DNA of 64,000 bases from assembly GCF_000687875.1 (NCBI RefSeq), contig NZ_JHYG01000011.1, positions 1-64,000 of the forward strand. Direction: 5' to 3'. Below are positions 29,378-39,214 of this stretch, in pieces. The position numbers and the translations under genes are program-made. Origin of the DNA: Acidocella facilis ATCC 35904. Its GTDB lineage: Bacteria > Pseudomonadota > Alphaproteobacteria > Acetobacterales > Acetobacteraceae. The notes beneath the pieces were generated by a model, which searched no databases, had not been told where the DNA came from, and worked only from the letters and a program-made list of their open reading frames with translations. Every line of letters begins with the position of its first letter. The first letter of the stretch is position 1.

Positions 29378-30946
29378 TCAGTGCCCGCCCGGGGCCGCCG
29401 GTCCGCTTGGCCGGCGGATGAAGAAGGAGGCCAGCAGCGCCACCAGCATGCCGATGGCCAGCAGCCCGAAGGCATCGCCATAGGCGAAATAATTGGCTTG
29501 CTGCTTCAGCGTCTCGCCCAGCAGAATGATCGCCTGATGCCGCGCCGCCGCCGGATCTGACATGCCATGCGCCTCGAAATAATGCTGCATGGCGGCGATG
29601 GTCTGGCGCGTCGCTGGCTGCAGCAGGCTGACATGCTGGTTGATGATGAAAGAATGAAATTTTTCCCGGTTGGTGACGAAGGTCTCCACCACCGCCACGC
29701 CGATGGCCCCGCCCAGATTGCGCAGCATGTTGAACAAAGCCGAGGCCGAGCCCGCATCCTGCGCCGCGATGCCGGCGGTGGCGATCATGGTGATCGGCGG
29801 GAACACCATCGCCTGGCCGACGGCGCGGATCAAATTCGGGATCAAAAGCTGCGGGCCGCTATCATTGGGCCCGAGATTGAGGTTCCAGAGCAGGCTGACG
29901 AAGAAGAGCAGAAACCCCAAACTCAGCAGCCGGCGCGGGTCCACCCGCTTCATCAGAAAGGGCATGCAGGGGATGATCAGCAGCTGCGGCAGGCCGATCC
30001 AGGCCATCACCGCGCCGGACTGGGCGGCGCTGTAGCCATGCGCCACGGCCAGATAAAGCGGGATCAGATACACCGCCGAATAGAGCACGAAGCCCAGCAT
30101 GAAATTGGCGATCGAGGAGAAGCCGAAATTCCAGCGCGCGAACAGGCGCAGATTGACCAGCGGCGTCTCGTTGCCCGGCCGCAGCTCCTGGACCAGGAAC
30201 CAGACCAGCGCCACGGCGGAGATCACCGACAGCTTGGTGATGAAGCCGGAGCTGAACCAGTCATCCTTGTTGCCTTCCTCCAGCACGGTCTGCAGGCAGC
30301 CCAGCCCGATCGCCATGGTGAACACGCCGACCCAGTCGCCCTTCCAGAGCCGGTCCAGATGCATCGGCGCCGGCGAGAGCCCCCACATCAGCGCCGGCAG
30401 CATGATCGCGCCCGGCACCAGATTGAGGTAGAAGATATAGCGCCAGCCATAGGCATCGGTGATCCAGCCGCCGATGCTCGGGCCGATCGCCGGCGCGAAG
30501 GTCGCGGTCAGCGCGAACATCGAAAACCCGAGCGGCCGGGCGTGCGGGGGCAGCAATGTCAGCACGCAGACCAGCGCCAGCGGGATCAGCACCCCGCCGG
30601 AAAACCCCTGCAGCGCGCGCAGCGCCACCATCTCGGGGAAATTGGAGGTCAGCCCGCAGGCGGCCGAGAAAAACAGGAACAGCACCGCGTTGGCGATGAG
30701 ATAGCGCTTCAGCGAGAAGACCCCGGCGAGCCAGCCGGAGAGCGGGATCACGATAATCTCGCCGATCAGATAGGCGGTGGAGATCCAGCCGCCATTATCC
30801 AGCCCGGTGCCGATGCCGCCCTGAATATCCGGCAGCGAGGTGTTGGTGACCTGAATATTGAGCACCGCCATGAAGGCGCCCAGCAGCGCCCCCATCACCG
30901 CGATCTTCGCCCGCAGCGGGACTGTCTCGGCGGCGGCGGCGTTCAT
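29378..30946 (-). CDS. emrB: EmrB/QacA-type multidrug exporter, DHA2 family (14 TM)
   Basis: A 522-residue major facilitator with 14 predicted helices. LLGAFMAVLNIQVTNTSLPD in helix 1, GWISTAYLIGEIIVIPLSGW and LRALQGFSGGVLIPLALV are DHA2 landmarks. Working with an EmrA adaptor and an outer-membrane TolC-type channel, such pumps expel hydrophobic compounds and weak acids by proton antiport. Its start overlaps the end of emrA by four bases, so the two proteins are probably made together. No tolC or regulator gene adjoins it. Confidence 0.93.
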   Translation of the reverse strand: MNAAAAETVPLRAKIAVMGALLGAFMAVLNIQVTNTSLPDIQGGIGTGLDNGGWISTAYLIGEIIVIPLSGWLAGVFSLKRYLIANAVLFLFFSAACGLTSNFPEMVALRALQGFSGGVLIPLALVCVLTLLPPHARPLGFSMFALTATFAPAIGPSIGGWITDAYGWRYIFYLNLVPGAIMLPALMWGLSPAPMHLDRLWKGDWVGVFTMAIGLGCLQTVLEEGNKDDWFSSGFITKLSVISAVALVWFLVQELRPGNETPLVNLRLFARWNFGFSSIANFMLGFVLYSAVYLIPLYLAVAHGYSAAQSGAVMAWIGLPQLLIIPCMPFLMKRVDPRRLLSLGFLLFFVSLLWNLNLGPNDSGPQLLIPNLIRAVGQAMVFPPITMIATAGIAAQDAGSASALFNMLRNLGGAIGVAVVETFVTNREKFHSFIINQHVSLLQPATRQTIAAMQHYFEAHGMSDPAAARHQAIILLGETLKQQANYFAYGDAFGLLAIGMLVALLASFFIRRPSGPAAPGGH

Positions 30947-31998
30947 GAGCCGCTGCGCGTATCGATATCCGTCTCCACCGACATGCCCGGCCGCAATTTG
31001 CCGATTTCCTGCGGGGTCAGATCGATCAGGATCTTCACCGGCACGCGCTGGACGATCTTGGTGAAATTGCCGGTGGCGTTATCAGGCGGCAGCAGCGCGA
31101 ATTCCTGGCCGGAGGCCGGGTTGATGCTGTTGACATGGCCGCGCACCTTCAGCCCGGGGAAGCCATCGACATGGATGGTCACATCCTGCCCCGGATGCAC
31201 ATGGGTGATCTGGGTTTCCTTGTAATTCGCGGTCACATAGACCTGATCCAGCGGCACCACCGCCATGATCTGCGTGCCAGGCTGCAGATAATCCCCCACC
31301 GCCACGGTCTTGTTGCCGATCACCCCGTCGAAGGGGGCGCGGATATCGGTATGTTCGAGATTGAGCTGGGCCTGGGCCAGCTGCGCCTGGGCCTGCGTCA
31401 CCGCCGCCTGCGCGCGCTTGAGCTGGGCGTTCAGCACATCCACCTGGCGCTGCGCGCCCTGCAGGCCGGCATTGTCGGCGGCAAGCTCCGCCCGGGCGGT
31501 CTGCACCGAGGTGTCGGCCTGGTCGATCGTCTGCACCGGCGCCGCGCCGGAGCTGGAGAGGCGGCTATAGCGGCGCTGATTCTGGGTGGCGAAGGCGAGG
31601 CGGGCCTGATCGCCCTGCAGGGCGGCCTGGGCAGCGGCGATCTTGGATTGCTGCAGGGCCAGCAGGGCCTGGTCATTGGCCACATCCGCCTCGGCGGCGG
31701 CCAGCGCGCCTTGCGCCCCCTGCATCGCATTGCTGTAATCGCGCGGGTCGATGCGCGCCAGCAGCTGGCCCTTGGTCACCTCCTGGTTCTCATTCACCGC
31801 CACGTCCGCGACATAGCCGCTGACCTTGGCGGCGATCAGGCTGGAATCCGCGGCGAGATAGGCGTCATCGGTGCTGACGATATATTGCCCGACCAACAGG
31901 TAATTGACGATCCAGAGGCCCAAGGCAACCAGCACGACAACAATACCGGCGCCAACCAGAAGGCGGCGCCGGGAAGAGGAAGAAGATGTATCCGGCAC
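30943..31998 (-). CDS. emrA: EmrA/HlyD-type membrane fusion protein
   Basis: The periplasmic adaptor of the EmrB pump. The 351-residue protein has one N-terminal membrane anchor (LLVGAGIVVVLVALGLWIVNYLL), then a lipoyl-like half (STDDAYLAADSSLIAAKVSG). A long coiled-coil hairpin rich in Ala and Gln follows (about 95-205), then the second lipoyl half (IRAPFDGVIGNKTVAVGDYL) and a beta-barrel region. Length and order are standard. It lies directly downstream of nusG (87-base gap, same strand), an uncommon position, and overlaps emrB by four bases. Confidence 0.93.
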   Translation of the reverse strand: MPDTSSSSSRRRLLVGAGIVVVLVALGLWIVNYLLVGQYIVSTDDAYLAADSSLIAAKVSGYVADVAVNENQEVTKGQLLARIDPRDYSNAMQGAQGALAAAEADVANDQALLALQQSKIAAAQAALQGDQARLAFATQNQRRYSRLSSSGAAPVQTIDQADTSVQTARAELAADNAGLQGAQRQVDVLNAQLKRAQAAVTQAQAQLAQAQLNLEHTDIRAPFDGVIGNKTVAVGDYLQPGTQIMAVVPLDQVYVTANYKETQITHVHPGQDVTIHVDGFPGLKVRGHVNSINPASGQEFALLPPDNATGNFTKIVQRVPVKILIDLTPQEIGKLRPGMSVETDIDTRSGS

Positions 31999-32085
31999 GT
32001 CATCCGACTCACAAAATGTGCAGCCAGAGATAGAGCCTTAAACCGCAATTACAAGATGGTGAGAAATTCTGACAGACTTGCCGAA

Positions 32086-32616
32086 TCAGAGCTTCTCAAC
32101 CTGCCCATATTCGAGATCGACAGGGGTGGAGCGGCCGAAAATCGAGACAGAGACCTTAACGCGCCCCTTTTCCTCGTCCACTTCCTCGACGACGCCGTTG
32201 AAGCTGGTGAAGGGACCATCGGCCACGCGTACCTGCTCGCCCACCTCGAAGATGACAGCCGGACGGCGCTGGTCGGTGCCTTCCTCCTGCTGCTTCATGA
32301 TGCGCTCGGCTTCGGCATTGGTGATCGGGCTCGGCTTGTTCTTGCTGCCCAAAAAGCCGGTGACGCGCGGGATATCCTTGACCAGATGCCAGGTGTCATC
32401 GGTCATATCCATGTTGATCAGGATATAGCCGGGGAAGAATTTGCGCTCGGTATTCACCTTCTGGGCGCGCCGAACCTCGGTCACTTCCTCGGTCGGCACC
32501 ACGATGTCGCCGATATGATCCGCAAAGCCCTTCAGCTCCGCCTGCTCTTTAACCTGCTGGGCGATCTTTTTCTCGAACCCGGAATAGACGTGCAGGACGT
32601 ACCAGCGCTTGGCCAT
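32086..32616 (-). CDS. nusG: transcription termination/antitermination factor NusG
   Basis: NusG binds RNA polymerase, suppresses pausing and links it to Rho and the ribosome. The ATG at 32616 gives MAKRWYVLHVYSGFEKKIAQ; the product is 176 residues, the normal length. FFPGYILINMDMTDDTWHLV and the KOW motif (EQVRVADGPFTSFNGVVEEV) are visible. It follows secE by 16 bases. The usual downstream gene rplK is not present; emrA follows on the same strand instead. Confidence 0.97.
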   Translation of the reverse strand: MAKRWYVLHVYSGFEKKIAQQVKEQAELKGFADHIGDIVVPTEEVTEVRRAQKVNTERKFFPGYILINMDMTDDTWHLVKDIPRVTGFLGSKNKPSPITNAEAERIMKQQEEGTDQRRPAVIFEVGEQVRVADGPFTSFNGVVEEVDEEKGRVKVSVSIFGRSTPVDLEYGQVEKL

Positions 32617-32632
32617 CGAATCTTCCTTAATC

Positions 32633-32821
32633 TCAGGCGCCGAAGAGGGAGCGCATGCCAAAGCCGATCAGCGAATCGACGCCGAGCAGCAGCAGGGCCA
32701 TGATCACCACCATCGCCAGGACGAGGCCGGTGAGCTGCACCGTTTCCTTGCCGGAGGGCCAGGTGACACGATTCGCCTCGGTGCGAACCTCGCGCGCGAA
32801 TTTCAACACGTTGAACGCCAA
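32633..32821 (-). CDS. secE: preprotein translocase subunit SecE
   Basis: SecE is the small essential subunit clamping the SecY protein-export channel. The family core KFAREVRTEANRVTWPSGKE is followed by a single membrane helix (LTGLVLAMVVIMALLLLGVD), as in other alphaproteobacterial SecE proteins. I chose the TTG at 32821 because GGAGAG lies nine bases upstream and the 62-residue product matches the usual length. A longer frame runs towards the tRNA-Trp gene but adds unconserved residues. Confidence 0.93.
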   Translation of the reverse strand: MAFNVLKFAREVRTEANRVTWPSGKETVQLTGLVLAMVVIMALLLLGVDSLIGFGMRSLFGA

Positions 32822-32863
32822 GACGGACCACTCTCCAAAAACTGCAAAATGCTGGGATAGGGA

Positions 32864-32940
32864 TGGCAGGGGCGGAGGGTCTCGAACTCTCAACCTCCGG
32901 TTTTGGAGACCGGCGCTCTAGCCAATTGAGCTACGCCCCT
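32864..32940 (-). tRNA. tRNA-Trp (anticodon CCA)
   Basis: The minus strand folds as a tRNA: acceptor AGGGGCG/CGCCCCT, D-arm with GTAGCTCAATTGG, anticodon loop CTCCAAA giving CCA, and T-arm with GTTCGAGACC. The 3' CCA is encoded. Its place just upstream of secE-nusG is the normal alphaproteobacterial arrangement. Confidence 0.97.
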
Positions 32941-33058
32941 ATCCGTACCAGCATGGAAGCGCCTTCCACACTTTGCAGCGCCGGATGTCAAGTCCCCGGC
33001 CTGTCCGTCGCGCATTTTAAACCGGTTCCGGTCTCCCGGAGGGCTAAAATCCGCGCTT

Positions 33059-33132
33059 TGGAGCGGGTGACGGGAATCGAACCCGCACAGCCAGCTTGGA
33101 AGGCTGGGACTCTACCATTGAGCTACACCCGC
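33059..33132 (-). tRNA. tRNA-Gly (anticodon TCC)
   Basis: The minus strand reads GCGGGTGTAGCTCAATGGTA and ends CACCCGC plus TCCA, giving a seven-base-pair acceptor stem and an encoded CCA. The anticodon loop CTTCCAA gives TCC, and the T-arm GGTTCGATTCC is standard. It is about 120 bases upstream of tRNA-Trp on the same strand; the two may share a transcript. Confidence 0.97.
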
Positions 33133-33185
33133 TTGCGCGCCCCATGGTTAAGCCAAAGCGGGGCTGGGAGGCAAGGGCGGGGGGC

Positions 33186-33929
33186 TCAATGCGGCTGTCC
33201 GGCCAGAATCCGCCGGGCGGCGCGTTTCAGCTCCAGAAATTCCGGGCTGGCCGTCATGTCCCAGCCGCGCGGGCGCCCCAGCTTCACCGGCGCATCCAGG
33301 CAGACCCGGCCTGGCCGCGCCCCCATCACCACCAGCCGGGTGCCGAGCATGATCGCCTCGTCGATATCATGGGTGACGAAGATCACGGTGGCGCGAATCC
33401 GCTCCCACAGCTCGGTGAGGAATGCCTGCATGGTCTCGCGGGTCTGCGCGTCCAGCGCGCCGAAGGGCTCGTCCATCAGCAGCACCCGCGGATGCATCAC
33501 CAGCGCCCGGGCGATGGCGACGCGCTGCTGCATGCCCCCGGAGAGCTCATAGGGGCGATGATTTTCAAACCCCTTCAGCCCGATCAGCTCGATCACCCGG
33601 TCCACCTCCCGCCAGGGGATGTTGGAGCGCCCGCGCAGCCTTAAGCCGAAGGCGATATTGTCGCGCAGGCTCAGCCACGGATAGAGCCCGGCCTTCTGGA
33701 ACACCACCACGCGCTCCGGGCCGGGGCCGGTGATCTCCTGGCCATCGAGCGTGATCCGCCCGGTGCTCGGCGCCTCCAGCCCCGCCAGCATGTTCAGCAG
33801 GGTGGATTTGCCGCAGCCCGAGCCGCCGAGGATGGTGACGAAGCTGCCATCCTCGACGGTGAGCGAGATCTCATCCAGCGCGCGTACATCCTTGAAGCTT
33901 TTGGTGACGCGCGCGATCTCGATCGGCAT
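33186..33929 (-). CDS. ABC importer ATPase (nitrate/sulfonate/taurine type)
   Basis: A 247-residue ATPase of the SsuB/TauB/NrtD group. Walker A is LGGSGCGKSTLLN (about 36-48), the Q-loop is VVFQKAGLYPW, the signature is LSGGMQQRVAIARAL, Walker B is VLLMDEPFGALD, and the H-loop follows (VTHDIDEA). It energises the permease at 34960-35772, with the binding protein at 33933-34934. The order is permease, binding protein, ATPase with gaps of 25 and 3 bases, so it is one operon. The substrate is unknown. Confidence 0.93.
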   Translation of the reverse strand: MPIEIARVTKSFKDVRALDEISLTVEDGSFVTILGGSGCGKSTLLNMLAGLEAPSTGRITLDGQEITGPGPERVVVFQKAGLYPWLSLRDNIAFGLRLRGRSNIPWREVDRVIELIGLKGFENHRPYELSGGMQQRVAIARALVMHPRVLLMDEPFGALDAQTRETMQAFLTELWERIRATVIFVTHDIDEAIMLGTRLVVMGARPGRVCLDAPVKLGRPRGWDMTASPEFLELKRAARRILAGQPH

Positions 33930-33932
33930 GGA

Positions 33933-34934
33933 CTATTGCGCCGCTTTCGCCGCGAAGCTGGCATCCACCGCCGCGCCGGGGTCTTTCAGCGGCGTCATGA
34001 TGCGGCCGATCTTCATCAGCACGTCGGAGGTGGCCGACAGCGTCTTGCCGGTGGCGGAGGACGCGCCACCGCCCATCACATCCGCGCTGCCCTGGTCCTT
34101 GGCCGAGAAGATCTCATAGCCTTTCAGCTCGGTGGCGGCGGTCTTCTCATCGATGCCGGCCTGCTGGGCCATGATCGCCAGCGCCTGTTGCGGGTTCTGT
34201 TTGGTGTAGGTCACCCCCTCATCCAGCGCCTTGATGAACTGCACGGTCAGGTCCGGATGCGCCTTCACCCAGTTGGTGTTGGCGATGCAGATATTGTAGG
34301 AGGAGGCGCCGCGCGGCAGGTCCGCATCGGTCTTCAGCACTTTCGCGCCCTGAGCCTGCAACGCATCGAACACCGGATCCCAGACGATGGCCGCGTCGAT
34401 CGCCTTGGTGGTGTAGGCGACCCGCATTTCCGGCGGCGACATGTTGATCTGATGCACGGCGTTGAAGGGAATGCCGGCCTGCGCCAGGAAGGTCGCCAGC
34501 TCAAAATTCGCCTGCGAGCCTTGCACGATGGCGATCTTCTTGCCCTTCAGGTCGGCGATGGAATTGATCCCCGCTCCCGGCCGCACGGCGATACCGGCCG
34601 CCGAAGTATAGCGTTCCTGGTTATAGATGATCGCCAGCGGCAAGCCTTGCGTCAGCGCCGCGACGAAAGGCGGCATACCCAGCCCGCACATGAATTGCAG
34701 CGAGTTGGAGGCCAGCGCGCTCATCGCCGCCGGTCCGGAATCGAAATATTTCAGCGTCACGTTGGCATCGAGGTCTTTCTGGAAAAGCCCCTGGCCCTGG
34801 CTGACCATATAGGGATCAGCGCCGTTATTCTCATAGCCGATGACCACATCCGGCTTCGCGGCCAGCGCCGCTCCGGCGCCCAGGCCAAGGCCCGCCGCGC
34901 CCAGAAGTGCCGCCCGTAAGATTCCTAACACCAT
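33933..34934 (-). CDS. ABC importer periplasmic binding protein (NMT1/SsuA-like)
   Basis: The ATG at 34934 follows an AGGGGG sequence and starts a signal peptide (MVLGILRAALLGAAGLGLGA...ALA). The frame also allows a GTG at 34967, which lacks a ribosome-binding site. The 333-residue precursor has LKYFDSGPAAMSALASNSLQ, IADLKGKKIAIVQGSQANFE and AIVWDPVFDALQAQGA, typical of NMT1/TauA/SsuA-type receptors for nitrate, sulfonates, pyrimidine precursors and related small molecules. The ligand cannot be read from the sequence. Confidence 0.9.
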   Translation of the reverse strand: MVLGILRAALLGAAGLGLGAGAALAAKPDVVIGYENNGADPYMVSQGQGLFQKDLDANVTLKYFDSGPAAMSALASNSLQFMCGLGMPPFVAALTQGLPLAIIYNQERYTSAAGIAVRPGAGINSIADLKGKKIAIVQGSQANFELATFLAQAGIPFNAVHQINMSPPEMRVAYTTKAIDAAIVWDPVFDALQAQGAKVLKTDADLPRGASSYNICIANTNWVKAHPDLTVQFIKALDEGVTYTKQNPQQALAIMAQQAGIDEKTAATELKGYEIFSAKDQGSADVMGGGASSATGKTLSATSDVLMKIGRIMTPLKDPGAAVDASFAAKAAQ

Positions 34935-34959
34935 GATGCCCCCTTGCTTGTTTGAAATT

Positions 34960-35772
34960 TCACTCACGCCCGCGCCAGGGCACGATGCGCGCCTCGACGA
35001 GCCGGATCACCAGCTCCATCGCATAGCCGAGACTGCCGATGACGATGATGCCGGCGATGACAACCGCAACCTGCAAGGCCTGGCCTGCATATTGCACGAG
35101 CCAGCCGAGCCCCTGATCCGCCGCGATCAGCTCCGCCGCGACCAGGCAGGACCAGGCGACGCCAATGCCCACCCGCATCGCGGTGAAGATTTCCGGCAAG
35201 GCCGAGGGCAGCACGACGAGATTGAAAATCTGCCGCGGCGTGGCGCCCAGCGTGCGCGCCACCGCCAGGCGCAAGGGCGGTGTCGCCTTCACCCCGGAGA
35301 TGGTGCCGATGATGATCACCGGGATGGTGCCGACCAGAATCAGCAGCACCTTCGGCAGTTCGCCAATGCCAAACCACACCACCAGCAGCGGGATATAGGC
35401 CAAAGGCGGCACCGGGCGGATGAATTGCAGAAACGGATCGATGATGCGGAAAACCAGATCCACCCGCGCCATCATCAGCCCCAGCGGCACGCCGATGGCG
35501 ACCGCGCCGAGAAAGCCGATGGCCACACGCAGCGCGCTGGCGCCGATATCCAGCCAGATCGTGTGGCCGCCATAGCCGATGGTGAAGAGAATGACGAAAG
35601 CCTGCCAGACCGCGCCAGGCGAGGGCAGGGCGACAGGCGGGAAAAGCCGCAGCAACGAGGCCGCCTCCCACAGCGCGAGCGCCACCGCCAGTACGATGAT
35701 CGTGGTCAGCCCGCTCGCATGCGGCAACCGCGCGCCCAGGGCGAACACCGATTCCCGCTCAGTCTTGGCCAT
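34960..35772 (-). CDS. ABC importer permease (SsuC/TauC-like)
   Basis: A 270-residue permease with about six membrane helices. The coupling-helix region reads TLGATPRQIFNLVVLPSALPEIF, the E-A-A-like loop that contacts the ATPase. It matches the BPD_transp_1 family members that work with SsuA/TauA receptors. It is first in the operon. About 215 bases upstream to the end of the acetate CoA-transferase gene contain one hairpin (35951-35979) and presumably the operon promoter. Confidence 0.92.
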   Translation of the reverse strand: MAKTERESVFALGARLPHASGLTTIIVLAVALALWEAASLLRLFPPVALPSPGAVWQAFVILFTIGYGGHTIWLDIGASALRVAIGFLGAVAIGVPLGLMMARVDLVFRIIDPFLQFIRPVPPLAYIPLLVVWFGIGELPKVLLILVGTIPVIIIGTISGVKATPPLRLAVARTLGATPRQIFNLVVLPSALPEIFTAMRVGIGVAWSCLVAAELIAADQGLGWLVQYAGQALQVAVVIAGIIVIGSLGYAMELVIRLVEARIVPWRGRE

Positions 35773-35950
35773 AGGAAGCTTTCACGGAGGCTTGTTTAAA
35801 CATTGTGCAAAGACCTCCGAGTGTCACGCTCATGCCGTCAGCATTGCCTGAATTTTCGGCTGATACAAGGCGAAATGGCGGCTGAACGGGGTGTGGTGCG
35901 CGCGCTCATGGTGCCAGTTATAAGGTTTTTATGATGCCAGCGATGCAATG

Positions 35951-35979
35951 AAGGCGCCTCTGCCAGGCAGGGGCGCCTT
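35951..35979 (-). terminator. hairpin downstream of the CoA-transferase gene, probable terminator
   Basis: AAGGCGCC(T)CTGCC and GGCAG(G)GGCGCCTT pair to form a long stem starting about nine bases after the minus-strand gene stops (35988). The following minus-strand sequence is only moderately T-rich, so it may be a weak terminator or an mRNA 3'-end stabiliser. Confidence 0.6.
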
Positions 35980-35987
35980 CGCGTGGC

Positions 35988-37822
<1,835 letters not shown>

Positions 37823-38386
37823 GTGGTGTGGCTTGCGTGCAAAAGCCTGAAATCGCTAGCCCGGGACCGGTCCGCCGGCCCCGCGACGGAATTCGCCCTG
37901 ATCGGCAGCGTGTTTTTTTTGATTCTCGCCGCCATTTTCACCCTGGGGCTCGACATGTACTGGCAGATGACCCTCGACACAGCCTTGCAAGGCGCGGTCC
38001 GGCAAGTACAAATTGGCAAAATTACGTCTGGCGCGGGGTTCGCCAGCGCGGTTTGCCAACCCATGGCACTGATCTCCGGAGGATATTGCGCGAATAATCT
38101 GCAATATTCGGTGCAGGGCGGCACCTATTTCGGCAGCACGAGCGATAGCGGGTCGATCTTGGGCCAAGCCGGGAGCCTGACGACAACTGGGCTTTCGAGC
38201 AAGACGAATTTCGCCGGTGTTTCCTCCTCCTCGGCTACCGCCACCAGCCCCACCGCGTCGCAATTCTTTTTCGCTCAAGTAGCGCTGCCTGTCCCTTTCA
38301 GCTTTGACGCGGCGCTAAGCCGGGTAGTGACGCAAAACGGCACCTCTTATATTTACTCGGCCGCCTCAACGGATAGCGAGCCATGA
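37823..38386 (+). CDS. TadE-like pseudopilin 1
   Basis: This 187-residue protein starts at a GTG preceded by GGAG seven bases upstream. Near the N-terminus a basic stretch is followed by AGPATEFALIGSVFFLILAAIFTLG, the Gly/Glu-containing prepilin-like site and hydrophobic helix of TadE/TadF/TadG proteins (the conserved E is in ATEFAL). MTLDTALQGAVRQVQIGK also fits the family. The rest is a Ser/Gly/Thr-rich exported domain with two cysteines. Such minor pseudopilins help assemble Tad (Flp) pili. The next gene overlaps it by four bases. Confidence 0.8.
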   Translation: MVWLACKSLKSLARDRSAGPATEFALIGSVFFLILAAIFTLGLDMYWQMTLDTALQGAVRQVQIGKITSGAGFASAVCQPMALISGGYCANNLQYSVQGGTYFGSTSDSGSILGQAGSLTTTGLSSKTNFAGVSSSSATATSPTASQFFFAQVALPVPFSFDAALSRVVTQNGTSYIYSAASTDSEP

Positions 38387-39201
38387 GGCGCCGCGGTTTT
38401 TTCAACGACCGGCGCGGCGTAGCCGCAGTCGAGTTCGCGTTGATTTTTGCCTTTTTCCTGCTGCCGCTGTTCATCGGCCTTATCGAGATCGTGACCCTGT
38501 ACCGGGCTCAAGAGAAGCTCAATGCCTTCGTCATCAACCTGGCTATGATGGTCTCGGTGGAAACCCCTTTGCCGGCCTCGAATAATATTTTCACCCTGCC
38601 CGCCACCGGCACCAGCGCCACTTCGCTGCAGGATGCCTGTAACGGCGCCGTGGCGGGGTTTGCCCCCTATCCCGCGAATGGGCTGACGGTACAGATCGCC
38701 AGCGTGACTTTGGAAGCAGGCCCGGGCGGCTTGCCCAAGCCCAATACGTCTACCTCCTTCGTGTATTACAGCGGGGGCAAAGTGTATGACCAATGGGAGC
38801 AGGATTTTACCGTCTCCGCCGGCAGCTGTGCCAGCAGTACGACCAATGCCATCGGCACAACCAGCAATACAAGCTATACAGGTGGTCCGGCGATCAACCT
38901 CGCAACCAGCAACCCGCCCAGCACCGCCGGCGGCGGTTCTGGCGGGCTGGTGCAAAGCCCGTGCGACAATGCGCTTATCGTAAAGGCGCAGATCCCTTAT
39001 CCCGGCCTGCTCGGGTTGATTTTGACCAACCGAATCACCCTCACCCAATCTGCTTATATGCGCTGGCGCTACGCCAGTACCGAAACCGAGCTGCAATGCC
39101 CGACTTGCACGGTGAGTATCAATAATACCGCCAATCTGGCTGCCTCGGGGGCGGCCAGATATCAATCCTGTAACGCCAACAACACCAGCGCCACGAACTG
39201 A
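38383..39201 (+). CDS. TadE-like pseudopilin 2
   Basis: This 272-residue product has a classical TadE N-terminus: RRGVAAVEFALIFAFFLLPLF after a basic leader, followed by YRAQEKLNAFVINLAMM. The C-terminal 200 residues are Ser/Thr/Ala/Gly-rich with several cysteines and no recognised domain. Its ATG overlaps the stop of the previous gene (ATGA), and the next gene starts within about 15 bases, so the three are one operon. Confidence 0.83.
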   Translation: MRRRGFFNDRRGVAAVEFALIFAFFLLPLFIGLIEIVTLYRAQEKLNAFVINLAMMVSVETPLPASNNIFTLPATGTSATSLQDACNGAVAGFAPYPANGLTVQIASVTLEAGPGGLPKPNTSTSFVYYSGGKVYDQWEQDFTVSAGSCASSTTNAIGTTSNTSYTGGPAINLATSNPPSTAGGGSGGLVQSPCDNALIVKAQIPYPGLLGLILTNRITLTQSAYMRWRYASTETELQCPTCTVSINNTANLAASGAARYQSCNANNTSATN

Positions 39202-39214
39202 GGAGATGCGCGCC

